64,000 bases of DNA from Clostridium sp. chh4-2 (GTDB lineage: Bacteria > Bacillota > Clostridia > Lachnospirales > Lachnospiraceae): contig NZ_PKUU01000005.1 of assembly GCF_002899675.1 (NCBI RefSeq), positions 220,074-284,073 of the forward strand. The letters are read 5' to 3'. Both the position numbers and the translations under genes were made by a program. Positions 1 to 8,385 of this stretch are shown in pieces. The notes under the pieces are model-generated. The model saw only the letters and a list, made by a program, of their open reading frames with translations. It made no database searches and had not been told where the DNA came from. Numbering within the stretch: the stretch's first letter is position 1; every line of letters begins with the position of its first letter.

Positions 1-3000
1 TCAATGAATGGATATGGGGGTCTGGTGTATTAAACGGATTGAATACTGAAAACCGTGATATGATCGTATCACAGTTAGAGGCTAATGGAGTTATGAATGC
101 ATCCGCAATAATTACAGAAGATATAGCGAAAGCATTTAGTAAAGCAGCAAATGAAGGCTATGATTTATCAAATGCTTCTTATGAAGAAGTTAATGCATTT
201 TTATCATCATCCAACGCAAGTAATACATGCAAACAAGCATTAGCAAGGCTTGAACTTGCAAAAATAGCATGTAATGATGCAGAAATTAATACATCGGGTG
301 ATATTGATAACATCATCGCTTTAGCAAATACGGCAGGAGCAAGTAGATCGGCAATATTAAAGCTCAAAGGTGCTAAAGACGACCTCGAATCCACTAAAAA
401 TAAAAGTAACTGGTCTATTGGCGATTTAAAGAGGAATGAATATGCTGAATTGACCATATCTGAAGTCAAAAACGGAACATTTGATTATGGATGGGAAAAT
501 CTTGACGCCAATCAATTTAAGGCTGGAACTGGTGGAAACCAAAAGTCAAAAGATAATGGCAGCGGTTCCAAATCCCAAGAAGAAAACTCCGACATTGACT
601 GGTTTGCCCAACGTACCGAACTCCTAAAAAAAGAACAAACAAAATTAGAAAACCAACTTTCTGACACCTACACTGCCTATACCGGACTGTCAAAAGCTGA
701 AATCGACCGTGTTAATGAGCTAATGAGCACAGATACAGTCCTAACTGATAAGGCATGGAATGAATTAATCGCACTGGCTGACAAGGCTGATATGTCTGTT
801 ACCGAGTTAACGGAACGAGTTAAAAATGGATCTGGACTTGAGAATAAGCAAAGTATCCTCGAGCGTCTTATGCAAGTGGATGATGAGATCATTAAAAATG
901 CACAAAGTTCTATTGATACTTATAGGAATTCATATGAAAGTTTAGTCGCTCTTGTCCCAGAATATAGAGACAAAATAGAACATGGCAATATCGATATTGA
1001 ACTGGTTCCCAGCAATTTGAAAACGCAGATCTCCAATACAATGGATGCATATAGTAAATTGTCTGACGCGGAGCAAGCTGTTGAGGATGCAAAAAAGGAG
1101 AAAAGAGACCACCAGGAAGAGTATCTTTCCACAGAACTTAATAGCTTGGATGCTGAAAATGACAAGTTAGAAAAGACTAATAGCTTGCTAGATGATCAGA
1201 TCAATTACATAAAAGCTTCTGGCAGTGTTGTTGACACGGATATCTATCAACAACAAATTAACAACATGGAACGCCAGTTAAAAAATTATAATCGTGAGAT
1301 TAAACTCGCAAAAAATAAGCTCTCTGAATTAGATCCTGTTGAAAACAGCGAAGAATACAGCAAGTTGCTTGAAGAAGTCAACGATTATGAATCTGCACGT
1401 TTGCAGGCGCTTGAAGCCATTGAGAAGAAAGAATTCGAAGTTGCACAGATTCCAATCGATAATCTCGATAAAGTTATTGGTATGTACAGTGATATCACCA
1501 ATACTATTGAAAATTGGGGTGCTGAATTAGAAGCTTCAGGGAAGAAATTAGGTGCTGATTACTATCAGAGCTTAATTGATAATGGCGCAACCATCATAGA
1601 ACAATACAAAGAACAGGCTAAAACTGTTCAGGATATCATGCGCAAGTATGATGAAGGTTCCGATAATTGGAATGAATTATATAGTAAATTACAATCCATC
1701 AACGGCGAAATATCCTCCATGGTTCAAAACCTCTACGCCTGGAACGAAGCCTTGCTCCAAATGCCTTTGGACTCAATCAAAGACTACTCCTCTTCTCTCC
1801 AACAGGCCTTAGACGGCATGACCGATCTTCAAAGCGATTACGAGTCTGTCATCTCTGCTGTCACCACCGCAATTCAGGATCAAATCGATGCCCTTCAAAA
1901 GGAAAACGACCTGACCAATGAAACATATCAGAATCAGATCAACGCCCTTCAGGAGCAGCTGGATCTTTTAGATAAGGCCAACGAAGCCAGACAACATCAA
2001 CTTTCAGTAGAACAAGCCCTATACGAACTGGATAAAGCCAGAAACCAAAAATCAACAAAAGTCATCCGCAACGGTGAAATCACATATGAATCTGACTCCG
2101 ATGCTATTAGGAATGCGGAAAACAATCTGGCAGATGCCAAGTATGAGCTGGAAAAATACAATCTTCAGACTCAGATGGACGGCCTGCAGGAAGAATTAGA
2201 CGGAATCAACAAAACCTATGACGACCAGACAGAAAAACTTGAAAACATAAGTAAAAAATGGTCTGAAATCAAAGATAACATCGAAAAAGCCGGCAATGCT
2301 GCTCTTGCGAATGAATATTTGGGTGCCGGATGGCAGGATAAAATACTTTCCGGCAATGATGCCGATCTCTACAACACATTCAAAAGCGTTTATGAGTCTC
2401 TGGCCTTGCAAAAAGCGCAGTATGAAGAGCAGATTGAATCAACTGAAAATATTTATGCTCTGTTAGAGAATTACATTGCCTCTTATAAGGATGGCACTCT
2501 CTCCTACGATCAGGCCATGAGCGGAATCAATGATCTTCTGTCCCAAATGAATCAGAAAATGTCCGCCACAGACAACCTGCAAAACATATTTGACTATCTC
2601 GGTACAGCCAATGGAACAGCAGCCAATGCAGATGCAATATTGAGCGGTATCCAGAATGCCCTCACCGGAACGGCAGATGAACTGTTGAAATCTATGGAGC
2701 AATACAATAAAAACTCCGGAATGATCTCCGAATATACGACCAGTTGGCAGCAGTTAACCGATAATGTAGCCAGTATGAAGGATATTTTGGAGGAAGTACG
2801 CGATGCTCTTGAAAATGCGTCTGATCGAGATGATGATGATTTTGACGATGACGATTCAGAAAGACACATTTCCCGGTACAATAACGATGAAGATTCGGAA
2901 TTCGAATATCGTAAAGACGGTATTAAAGGCGGTTTAGTAGGTAAAAATCCATCTAAAAGCCGGGAAACTGCCATGAAATTACTTGCTGAAGCAAAACTTG

Positions 3001-3305
3001 ATTCAAATGAAATCCCCGCAATCTTACATTCCGGAGAAGCCGTACTCAACGCAGAACAGCAAGAAATGCTTATGAGGAATTTTGCAGCAGCAGCATATTA
3101 TACGCCGTTGGATAATTTCATTATGCCGAATTACAGAAGCATTTTGACCGAAAATTCACACGCAAACGGACCACAGAACATTGAAGTGACTATAGGCGAT
3201 GTGGATGTCCATGGTGTAAAAAATGTAGAAGAATTTATTAATTCCATGGCCACTCTGTCAGGGCAGGCTTTAAGAGAACAGTTTGGCAAAACAAGAAGTT
3301 TATAA
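1..3305 (+). CDS. Phage tail tape-measure-like protein, C-terminal part (5' end outside window)
   Basis: The frame is open to the left edge; the codons before the TTG at 39 read on in frame (NEWIWGSGVLNG), so the gene is 5'-truncated and 39 is not the true start. The visible ~1100 residues are almost entirely helical and coiled coil, with heptad-rich stretches at about residues 190-460 and 560-760 (counted from 39). An acidic Asp-run lies near 930. The C-terminus has the segment IPAILHSGEAVLNAEQQEML, like the 'P..L..GE.V.N' signature near the end of many tape-measure proteins. Such proteins set tail length and occupy the tail lumen. Position upstream of fibre and baseplate genes fits. It is followed by a hairpin terminator. 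The role is inferred from composition and context. Confidence 0.75.
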   Translation, partial: NEWIWGSGVLNGLNTENRDMIVSQLEANGVMNASAIITEDIAKAFSKAANEGYDLSNASYEEVNAFLSSSNASNTCKQALARLELAKIACNDAEINTSGDIDNIIALANTAGASRSAILKLKGAKDDLESTKNKSNWSIGDLKRNEYAELTISEVKNGTFDYGWENLDANQFKAGTGGNQKSKDNGSGSKSQEENSDIDWFAQRTELLKKEQTKLENQLSDTYTAYTGLSKAEIDRVNELMSTDTVLTDKAWNELIALADKADMSVTELTERVKNGSGLENKQSILERLMQVDDEIIKNAQSSIDTYRNSYESLVALVPEYRDKIEHGNIDIELVPSNLKTQISNTMDAYSKLSDAEQAVEDAKKEKRDHQEEYLSTELNSLDAENDKLEKTNSLLDDQINYIKASGSVVDTDIYQQQINNMERQLKNYNREIKLAKNKLSELDPVENSEEYSKLLEEVNDYESARLQALEAIEKKEFEVAQIPIDNLDKVIGMYSDITNTIENWGAELEASGKKLGADYYQSLIDNGATIIEQYKEQAKTVQDIMRKYDEGSDNWNELYSKLQSINGEISSMVQNLYAWNEALLQMPLDSIKDYSSSLQQALDGMTDLQSDYESVISAVTTAIQDQIDALQKENDLTNETYQNQINALQEQLDLLDKANEARQHQLSVEQALYELDKARNQKSTKVIRNGEITYESDSDAIRNAENNLADAKYELEKYNLQTQMDGLQEELDGINKTYDDQTEKLENISKKWSEIKDNIEKAGNAALANEYLGAGWQDKILSGNDADLYNTFKSVYESLALQKAQYEEQIESTENIYALLENYIASYKDGTLSYDQAMSGINDLLSQMNQKMSATDNLQNIFDYLGTANGTAANADAILSGIQNALTGTADELLKSMEQYNKNSGMISEYTTSWQQLTDNVASMKDILEEVRDALENASDRDDDDFDDDDSERHISRYNNDEDSEFEYRKDGIKGGLVGKNPSKSRETAMKLLAEAKLDSNEIPAILHSGEAVLNAEQQEMLMRNFAAAAYYTPLDNFIMPNYRSILTENSHANGPQNIEVTIGDVDVHGVKNVEEFINSMATLSGQALREQFGKTRSL

Positions 3306-3322
3306 CATAACATTTAGCATTT

Positions 3323-3357
3323 GGGAGTTTATGATGAGATTCAGTCATAAACTCCTT
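3323..3357 (+). terminator. Hairpin terminator after tape-measure gene
   Basis: GGAGTTTATGA (3323-3333) pairs perfectly with TCATAAACTCC (3344-3354), followed by TTT. It separates the tape-measure gene from the fibre cluster. Confidence 0.6.
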
Positions 3358-3379
3358 TGCTATACATAAGGAGATAGAA

Positions 3380-4429
3380 ATGAATTATTTGGATATATGG
3401 AACGCATTTGCAAATTCACTTCGCTCAGAAATTGATAAAAAATTAGAAAAAGCCAAATTTGACCGGTCATTTAAAGCTAGAGTAATCGGCAAAATTTCAG
3501 ACGGAAAATACGAAATTTTCTATAGAGGAAAAACTTTTTCAGCATCATGCAGCGCCTCACTCTCAACCGACCAGATCGTTCAGGTATGCGCCCCACAAAA
3601 TAATTGGGACGATTTATTCATCCAGATCCCCGGCGCCGCATCAAACGGCAGCTCTGTTGCCGGCGTCTCAGGTATTAAAGGGAGTGCGGAAACAAGTTAT
3701 AGAACCGGAGAAGTCAATATCACCCCCAGCAGCCTGGGGCTTGGTAATGTAGAAAATAAGTCCTCTTCTGCCATCAGAAGTGAATTAACTTTTGAAAATA
3801 TCACAGATACCCTTGGATATACTCCGCTAAATGCCTCGGGCGAAGAATTCAGCAATCTCGTCGCCTCAAAGCATTTTCATGAGAATAAATCACTTCTCGA
3901 CTCGATTACACAAACTTTAATCGGGAGTTGGAACAGCGCTGTATCACATATCTCCGATGCGGTAAAACACATAACATCCGACGAACGTACACTTTGGAAC
4001 ACAGTGAGCAGTAAAGCATCAGCGGATCATACCCATACAAAAGCGGACATCGGCCTCAGCAATGCAGATAATACAGCCGATATAGATAAACAAGTATTAA
4101 GCGCTGCAAAATTAACCATTCCCCGTAAAATAAACGGCATCGACTTCGACGGAACAACGGATATTAAGGTTTCCGATCCAATCGTTCAGCTAACCAAGGC
4201 AGAGTATCAAAATATGCTGGAATCCGGAACTTTAGATGAAGATACCTATTATCTTACTACAGACGACGAATCCGGCTGTGCAATCGCAAACATGAACGGA
4301 CTCTTTACTTTATCAATGGACGGATGGGATCTGGTTGCCTATTATGAAGATGGTTCTGAACCTCCGCCAATCAAAATCGAAGAAGCTGATGCAGGTTGGA
4401 ACATTTATTATGAAATACCGGATGAATAA
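3380..4429 (+). CDS. Tail fibre protein with His-x-His repeats
   Basis: This 349-residue protein has a clear Shine-Dalgarno (AAGGAGAT) before the ATG. The N-terminal ~90 residues are probably the baseplate-attachment part. Residues ~165-225 contain HFHENKSLLDSITQ, KHITSDERTLWN and DHTHTKADIGLSN. These His-x-His and GLSNxDN modules are shared with the fibres at 17857 and 19693 and are typical of trimeric tail-fibre shafts. The C-terminus has LTKAEYQNMLESGTLDEDTYY, a segment frequent in Firmicutes phage fibres, and a short acidic end. The likely role is host-surface binding at the tail tip. Family-level confidence is good; the receptor is unknown. Confidence 0.75.
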   Translation: MNYLDIWNAFANSLRSEIDKKLEKAKFDRSFKARVIGKISDGKYEIFYRGKTFSASCSASLSTDQIVQVCAPQNNWDDLFIQIPGAASNGSSVAGVSGIKGSAETSYRTGEVNITPSSLGLGNVENKSSSAIRSELTFENITDTLGYTPLNASGEEFSNLVASKHFHENKSLLDSITQTLIGSWNSAVSHISDAVKHITSDERTLWNTVSSKASADHTHTKADIGLSNADNTADIDKQVLSAAKLTIPRKINGIDFDGTTDIKVSDPIVQLTKAEYQNMLESGTLDEDTYYLTTDDESGCAIANMNGLFTLSMDGWDLVAYYEDGSEPPPIKIEEADAGWNIYYEIPDE

Positions 4430-4443
4430 AGGAGATTATGCAA

Positions 4444-4938
4444 ATGTCAAAAATTATATTAGGAACATTACGTCCCCCATTAGCCACTAACGCAACTGCG
4501 GGAATCATTAAAGGCGGGGAGGATATTACAATAGGGACTGGCGGTGAGCCTGTTGTAAATACAAATTATGATACGGTGGACGTCAATACTGCTGCGAATA
4601 TACAAAATATTGTAAAAGGGATGAAGTTTAAATCTATTCTGGGGAATATTGTTTCGGCGTTAATGGGGTTGAATGGGGACGTTAGTAAAATGAATAGTGA
4701 TTTAATGGGCGCTAAGAATGATATGAATAACTTAAAAAATAAGATAACGTTTGCCAACGTAGCTAGGGTAAACTTTTGGGCATCAAATGACTTACAAGCT
4801 TCGAGTATAGAGTTGATTTTTGATACTACTTGGTCTTGGATAATTAATTTAACTCAACAAGACATAAGTCTAGTTATCCGTAAAAAAGACCCAGCAACAG
4901 GTACTATAACAAGTGATAAAATAGTCTGGACAAAATAA
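4444..4938 (+). CDS. Tail fibre / tip protein with swappable C-terminus
   Basis: The ATG at 4444 is preferred over the ATG at 4438, because the GGAG of the Shine-Dalgarno is only about 4 nt from the latter. The 164-residue product has an N-terminal attachment region, then a short helical junction (ILGNIVSALMGLNGDVSKMN, near residues 62-81), then a ~70-residue beta-rich tip ending in DKIVWTK. It stops 12 bp from the stop of an antisense ORF (4951-5244). The start of that ORF repeats the junction pattern NGDxxxxKxDLM. The arrangement resembles phage tail-fibre inversion cassettes in which alternative tips face each other. Function as a receptor-binding tip is inferred. Confidence 0.6.
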   Translation: MSKIILGTLRPPLATNATAGIIKGGEDITIGTGGEPVVNTNYDTVDVNTAANIQNIVKGMKFKSILGNIVSALMGLNGDVSKMNSDLMGAKNDMNNLKNKITFANVARVNFWASNDLQASSIELIFDTTWSWIINLTQQDISLVIRKKDPATGTITSDKIVWTK

Positions 4939-4950
4939 TCATATTACTGA

Positions 4951-5277
4951 TTATTTGCAAACTATTGTAAATAATCCATACGGATATGTATTTATGTCAA
5001 CATTTGCTCTTGGCTCGAATTGTAAAGTTGATCCATCTATTACGACTAATGTTTGTATACCAGACATGAAAAAGGTGAAAGCCCGATAACCAAAATCATC
5101 CGGTAAGTTCGTAATAATAGTTACTCGTGTTCCAGCTGTTATCGATGCTTTGGTAGGCCCCTGAAATGAAAATGAATAGATCTTTCCAGTTCGATGATAA
5201 TTAATATTCATATATGGATTATTAATAACAGTTTCCGTAGCCATTAAATCCGTTTTAGTAGCCGTTAAATCACCATT
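4951..5277 (-). CDS. Antisense alternative tail-fibre tip (silent cassette)
   Basis: On the minus strand an open frame begins just after a stop codon and reads FHINGDLTATKTDLMATETV before the first ATG (5244). It has no Shine-Dalgarno, so it looks like a 5'-less cassette rather than an independent gene. The junction NGDxxxxKxDLM matches the plus-strand fibre (NGDVSKMNSDLM, about 4673-4710). The remaining ~95 residues form a beta-rich tip with no similarity to the plus-strand tip. Both tips converge, separated by 12 bp. Inversion between the two junctions would put this tip in frame behind the fibre N-terminus. No invertase is visible in the window, so current activity is unproven. Confidence 0.55.
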   Translation of the reverse strand, partial: NGDLTATKTDLMATETVINNPYMNINYHRTGKIYSFSFQGPTKASITAGTRVTIITNLPDDFGYRAFTFFMSGIQTLVVIDGSTLQFEPRANVDINTYPYGLFTIVCK

Positions 5278-5517
5278 TATATGAAATTAAGAAAATAGAC
5301 AAATGACCAATAGAGAAAATTTAAAACAGCATTAGAATTTGTGAGAAATATAAAAGACAGATTTTACAAGCCAACCGAAGCTTAAAACCATGTTATAGGC
5401 AGCACAACAAATATGCAATATATGTTTCAAACATCATTTTTTCAACATATGAAGTATTTCTTAAAAGCATGTTAGAAGAGAAATAATGAAACAGGTTTAT
5501 ACATTCAAAAAATATAA
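5278..5517. other. AT-rich intergenic stretch without a recognisable gene
   Basis: The stretch lies between the antisense tip cassette and the tspO terminator. It has stop codons in all frames and no convincing Shine-Dalgarno. It may be decayed fibre-cassette DNA. Confidence 0.4.
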
Positions 5518-5545
5518 AGAACCGAATAAAACTTAATCGGTTCTT
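5518..5545 (-). terminator. Terminator of tspO-like gene
   Basis: On the minus strand GAACCG pairs with CGGTTC around an AT-rich loop. The stem is followed by TTTATATTTTTT. It lies directly after the minus-strand tspO stop codon. Confidence 0.55.
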
Positions 5546-5553
5546 CACACATT

Positions 5554-6018
5554 CTAATTCAATATGAATATAGCAAAATTTAGATATACAGCAAAGATAC
5601 ACCATATCAAATAGGGGATCTGTAAATAAGCAGCCCGGGGGCTGACAATGCGAAACTGCTTTATCATGATAATTATTATAAGGACTAATGCGATAATCCA
5701 GATTAAAGCAAAAAAGTAAAGCTCTATTCTAAAAAAAATGATACTCCAACAAAAGTTAAAGAATAGCTGAACACTATATAGCAGCAAGGCTTTTGATTTA
5801 TTAGGGCTGTTTGATGAGTAAACTATATATGAGGATATTCCCATCAATATATAAAGTATTGTCCATACAATTGGAAAGACGAATCCTGGCGGGCTTAAAG
5901 TTGGTTTAACAAGCATAGAGTATGACGACATATTTCCACTTAATAATGCAGATATTGAACCAATTGCTAAAGGAATGAGTATTGATATAATAAGAGCACT
6001 TTTATTTCGTATTTTCAT
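5554..6018 (-). CDS. tspO: TspO/MBR-family membrane protein
   Basis: This 154-residue protein has five predicted membrane segments: about 7-27, 45-65, 80-100, 103-123 and 128-150. The pattern KPTLSPPGFVFPIVWTILYI is characteristic of the TspO / peripheral benzodiazepine receptor family (consensus KPxxxPPxxxFxxVWxxLY). Later segments NFCWSIIFF and YLIWCIFAVYLNFAI match the family's conserved aromatic positions. TspO proteins bind porphyrins or tetrapyrroles and are linked to stress responses. It lies on the opposite strand within phage tail genes, with its own terminator. It is therefore probably an acquired accessory gene (moron) of the prophage or a later insertion, not a structural gene. 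Confidence 0.85.
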   Translation of the reverse strand: MKIRNKSALIISILIPLAIGSISALLSGNMSSYSMLVKPTLSPPGFVFPIVWTILYILMGISSYIVYSSNSPNKSKALLLYSVQLFFNFCWSIIFFRIELYFFALIWIIALVLIIIIMIKQFRIVSPRAAYLQIPYLIWCIFAVYLNFAIFILN

Positions 6019-6400
6019 ATCCTGGTATTCCTATCTATAGTTTTTAGTTAATTATATGCAATAAAATTACAAATTATGACCTCCAGAAGATAGTAATTCC
6101 TTCAATAAAAACGGATTCTCCATTCTATTAAATTTTATTAAATAATAAAATTTGACTAATGGTACAGGTTACTCGTAATATTCGGAAGTGGACTATTATG
6201 TAACGAATGTAACGAATTTGCAGACCCTTTTTCTAATAACATCACTAAGTATTTTTCTGCAGTCCCTGCCGCTTCTAAAGTGTCCTAAGTATCAATATAT
6301 AATCCTGCTGTCCCTCTTTTCAATAGCAAAACAATATGGCAAACTGCCCGCCGTCATAAGATTGTACGCTTAATCCCTCACACCATCCCAACAGAAAGGA
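6019..6400. other. Intergenic region between tspO and fibre gene
   Basis: About 390 bp of AT-rich DNA. One short open frame at 6188-6373 lacks a Shine-Dalgarno and looks non-coding. It probably holds the tspO promoter (minus strand). Confidence 0.35.
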
Positions 6401-6409
6401 GGCGAATAA

Positions 6410-7183
6410 ATGTCTCTTCACAAAGGTTACAAAAAAATCGCCGGAAATAGCACAGCAGAAATTTTACATACAGATCTAAAAGACAACACCGTTTCTTTTA
6501 ACGACTCCGAAGATATAGAAGACTCCGTTTCCTTCGATTCCATAATAATGCAAATAAAATCAACTTCTCTTCTATCTTCCCTGCTAACTTCCATCAAAAC
6601 CGGCTTAATCTACCTCGATAGAAAAATCACCTTAAAAACCGACATTTTAAAATTTTATCCCATAGGTTCCATCTATCTCAGTGTTAATAATACAAATCCC
6701 AATATACTTTTTGGCGGCACTTGGGAACGGTGGGGAAATGGCCGGACACCCATCGGCGTTTATGAAGCAGATACGGATTTTTCCATTCCAGAGAAGCAAG
6801 GCGGAGCAAAAACAATCAATTTAAGCCACAGCCATGCGGTTAATAATCATATACATTCCACTGGTGACTGCGCATTGAATATCAATCAAATCCCTTCTCA
6901 CAACCATTGGCTTGCGAATGCAGCCATCGTTGTTAATAATGGAAACAGCGCAACTGCTCAGTTCGATGCAGGTGTCTCAGGCTTTAGCTCCATACCAAAC
7001 TCCGGGTGGTTTATGGAATGGAAAAAGGGCACTATCTGGGATACCCAATATGCCGGCAGCAATCAGGCACATAATCATGGAAGCACCGGTGGCTCAGCTC
7101 CCGGTACAAACTTACAGCTTTCCACATCCCAGCAAATCGTTCAGCCATATATCACCTGTTACATGTGGAAAAGAACCGCCTGA
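6410..7183 (+). CDS. Phage baseplate / tail-collar-like receptor-binding protein
   Basis: The 257-residue product starts 8 nt after GAAAGGAGG. The first ~80 residues (MSLHKGYKKIAGN to SIKTGLIYL) form a small attachment domain that recurs in the next gene. Residues ~83-115 (FYPIGSIYLSVNNTNP and LFGGTWERWGNGRTPIG) match the 'PiGsiy.S....P...fgGtWe..' signature of phage tail-collar / baseplate proteins. Downstream are HSHAVNNHIH, IPSHNHW and AHNHG, the histidine-rich metal-site motifs of that fold. The C-terminus ends QIVQPYITCYMWKRTA, again typical (P.....YmWkRTA). It is predicted to be exposed at the tail tip. Confidence 0.8.
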   Translation: MSLHKGYKKIAGNSTAEILHTDLKDNTVSFNDSEDIEDSVSFDSIIMQIKSTSLLSSLLTSIKTGLIYLDRKITLKTDILKFYPIGSIYLSVNNTNPNILFGGTWERWGNGRTPIGVYEADTDFSIPEKQGGAKTINLSHSHAVNNHIHSTGDCALNINQIPSHNHWLANAAIVVNNGNSATAQFDAGVSGFSSIPNSGWFMEWKKGTIWDTQYAGSNQAHNHGSTGGSAPGTNLQLSTSQQIVQPYITCYMWKRTA

Positions 7184-7245
7184 TCCCATTTTCCATCTTT
7201 TTCAACTGATCAGATAATACATCAAATAAGATAGGAGAAACACTC

Positions 7246-7443
7246 ATGTCTTTATATAAAGGTACAAAAAAAGCCGCCGGAAATATCACATATGAAAATA
7301 TTGGAGGCAATTTAGGCAATCATCCCATAATTTTTGACGATTCAGGGAATGCAGATGAAGTTGAGTCCTTCAGCTCCATAGCCAATCAGATATCAAGCAA
7401 ACGTATTCTCTCATCATTGACAGCCCTGATAAAAACCGGATAA
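7246..7443 (+). pseudogene. Truncated paralogue of the preceding fibre N-terminus
   Basis: The gene has a good Shine-Dalgarno (TAGGAGAA). The N-terminus MSLYKGTKKAAGNITYENIG parallels MSLHKGYKKIAGN of the gene at 6410. Similarity continues to the end (SSIANQISSKRILSSLTALIKTG versus DSIIMQIKSTSLLSSLLTSIKTG). The frame stops at 7443. A +1 shift restores an open frame at 7442-7555 encoding KSSSDHGIVLIWGDDGYLYV and then VKVDKSYVAMIKGWTKIR. Together these would form a ~103-residue protein with a small C-terminal domain. Either a single-base frameshift or a recombination scar created the stop. A programmed shift cannot be excluded. Confidence 0.6.
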
Positions 7444-7555
7444 GTCTTCTTCCGATCACGGCATTGTTTTAATTTGGGGAGATGATGGATATTTATATGT
7501 GAAAGTTGACAAAAGCTATGTGGCTATGATAAAAGGCTGGACAAAAATACGGTAG
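7442..7555 (+). pseudogene. Out-of-frame C-terminal part of the 7246 gene
   Basis: The open stretch of 37 codons ends in TAG at 7553. It encodes a sensible beta-strand-like sequence with IVLIWGDDGYLYV. It begins in a different frame exactly where the upstream frame stops. It is the expected continuation of the truncated fibre gene. Confidence 0.5.
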
Positions 7556-7676
7556 TTTGAAAATAAAACAAATAGGGTATATTTTATCCCTCCATGCAGC
7601 ATCCAAACGCACATACAGCCATGCTCCCCAATTTGCTGCTTTTAAAAGAATAAAAAGAAAGGTTAGGTATGATGTT

Positions 7677-8372
7677 ATGTATACACTATTATTACATGCC
7701 AACAATACGGTAACAGCAACAAATGTAACCGGCGTAAAAATAATTCAAAATTCTGCCTCCAATACGGTTCAGTTTCTGTCACCTGCTGTAGATGATGAAG
7801 GAAATGACCTCACCGACGCCGTGATGCAGTTAGAGTACATCTATCCGGTCAGCAAAGAATACGGTGTTAAATATTTAATGCCATCTTCTGTCAATTACAA
7901 AACAAACTATGAACTGCAGTATCTGCTTCCCATGGACATCTCTATGACCAAAGAAGCCGGAGATATCCGGTTCGTGGTAACTTTTATGAAATTAATGGAA
8001 ACGGATGGCGAGCCCCAGTTAAAGGAATACGTCAATAAACATTTAGAAGGCATCATCCCCGTCACAGAGGGCAGCAAATGGCAGACCTATATTCCAGACG
8101 ATCTGCTTCTTCCGCTGGATCAGAGAATTCTGAAACTGGAAGCACAACAGGCTCTGTTGGTTGGACTGGCTGGTAAATTGGAGACAAAACAGCCGGCCGA
8201 CGTCATCTTGAATAATGACCGGATTAAATTGATCAACGATAAAAAAGAACACCTCGGCGAAGGGCTGGACGTTCATGATCTCACCCCCATAATCGGAAAT
8301 GATGTGGTTGGAGCCGATTTGGACGGTACAATTGACGGCGTAACCCATTTAGACCCATTAGTCGAAGAATAA
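7677..8372 (+). CDS. Baseplate (BppU-like) phage protein
   Basis: The start at 7677 (MYTLLLHANNTVTATNV) is chosen because the upstream in-frame extension to 7557 is lysine/arginine-rich and unlike the rest. A weak AGAAAGG lies upstream. The 231-residue product has an N-terminal ~110-residue beta domain (LEYIYPVSKEYGVKYLMPSS and YELQYLLPMDISMTKEAGD). This resembles the N-terminal attachment domain of Gram-positive phage baseplate upper proteins. A helical segment and an acidic C-terminus follow. It lies 13 bp before the giant mosaic gene, whose own N-terminus is of the same general kind. The two probably assemble together. The exact fold assignment is inferred. Confidence 0.6.
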   Translation: MYTLLLHANNTVTATNVTGVKIIQNSASNTVQFLSPAVDDEGNDLTDAVMQLEYIYPVSKEYGVKYLMPSSVNYKTNYELQYLLPMDISMTKEAGDIRFVVTFMKLMETDGEPQLKEYVNKHLEGIIPVTEGSKWQTYIPDDLLLPLDQRILKLEAQQALLVGLAGKLETKQPADVILNNDRIKLINDKKEHLGEGLDVHDLTPIIGNDVVGADLDGTIDGVTHLDPLVEE

Positions 8373-8385
8373 GGAGGTATTATGA

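Noticed and set aside
6188..6373. 61-codon ORF before the collar-like fibre gene
   Set aside because: No Shine-Dalgarno and no family resemblance; the composition is that of intergenic DNA.
7557..7676. N-terminal extension of the baseplate gene
   Set aside because: The basic extension overlaps the decayed fibre frame and has no ribosome site. The ATG at 7677 begins the conserved-looking domain.
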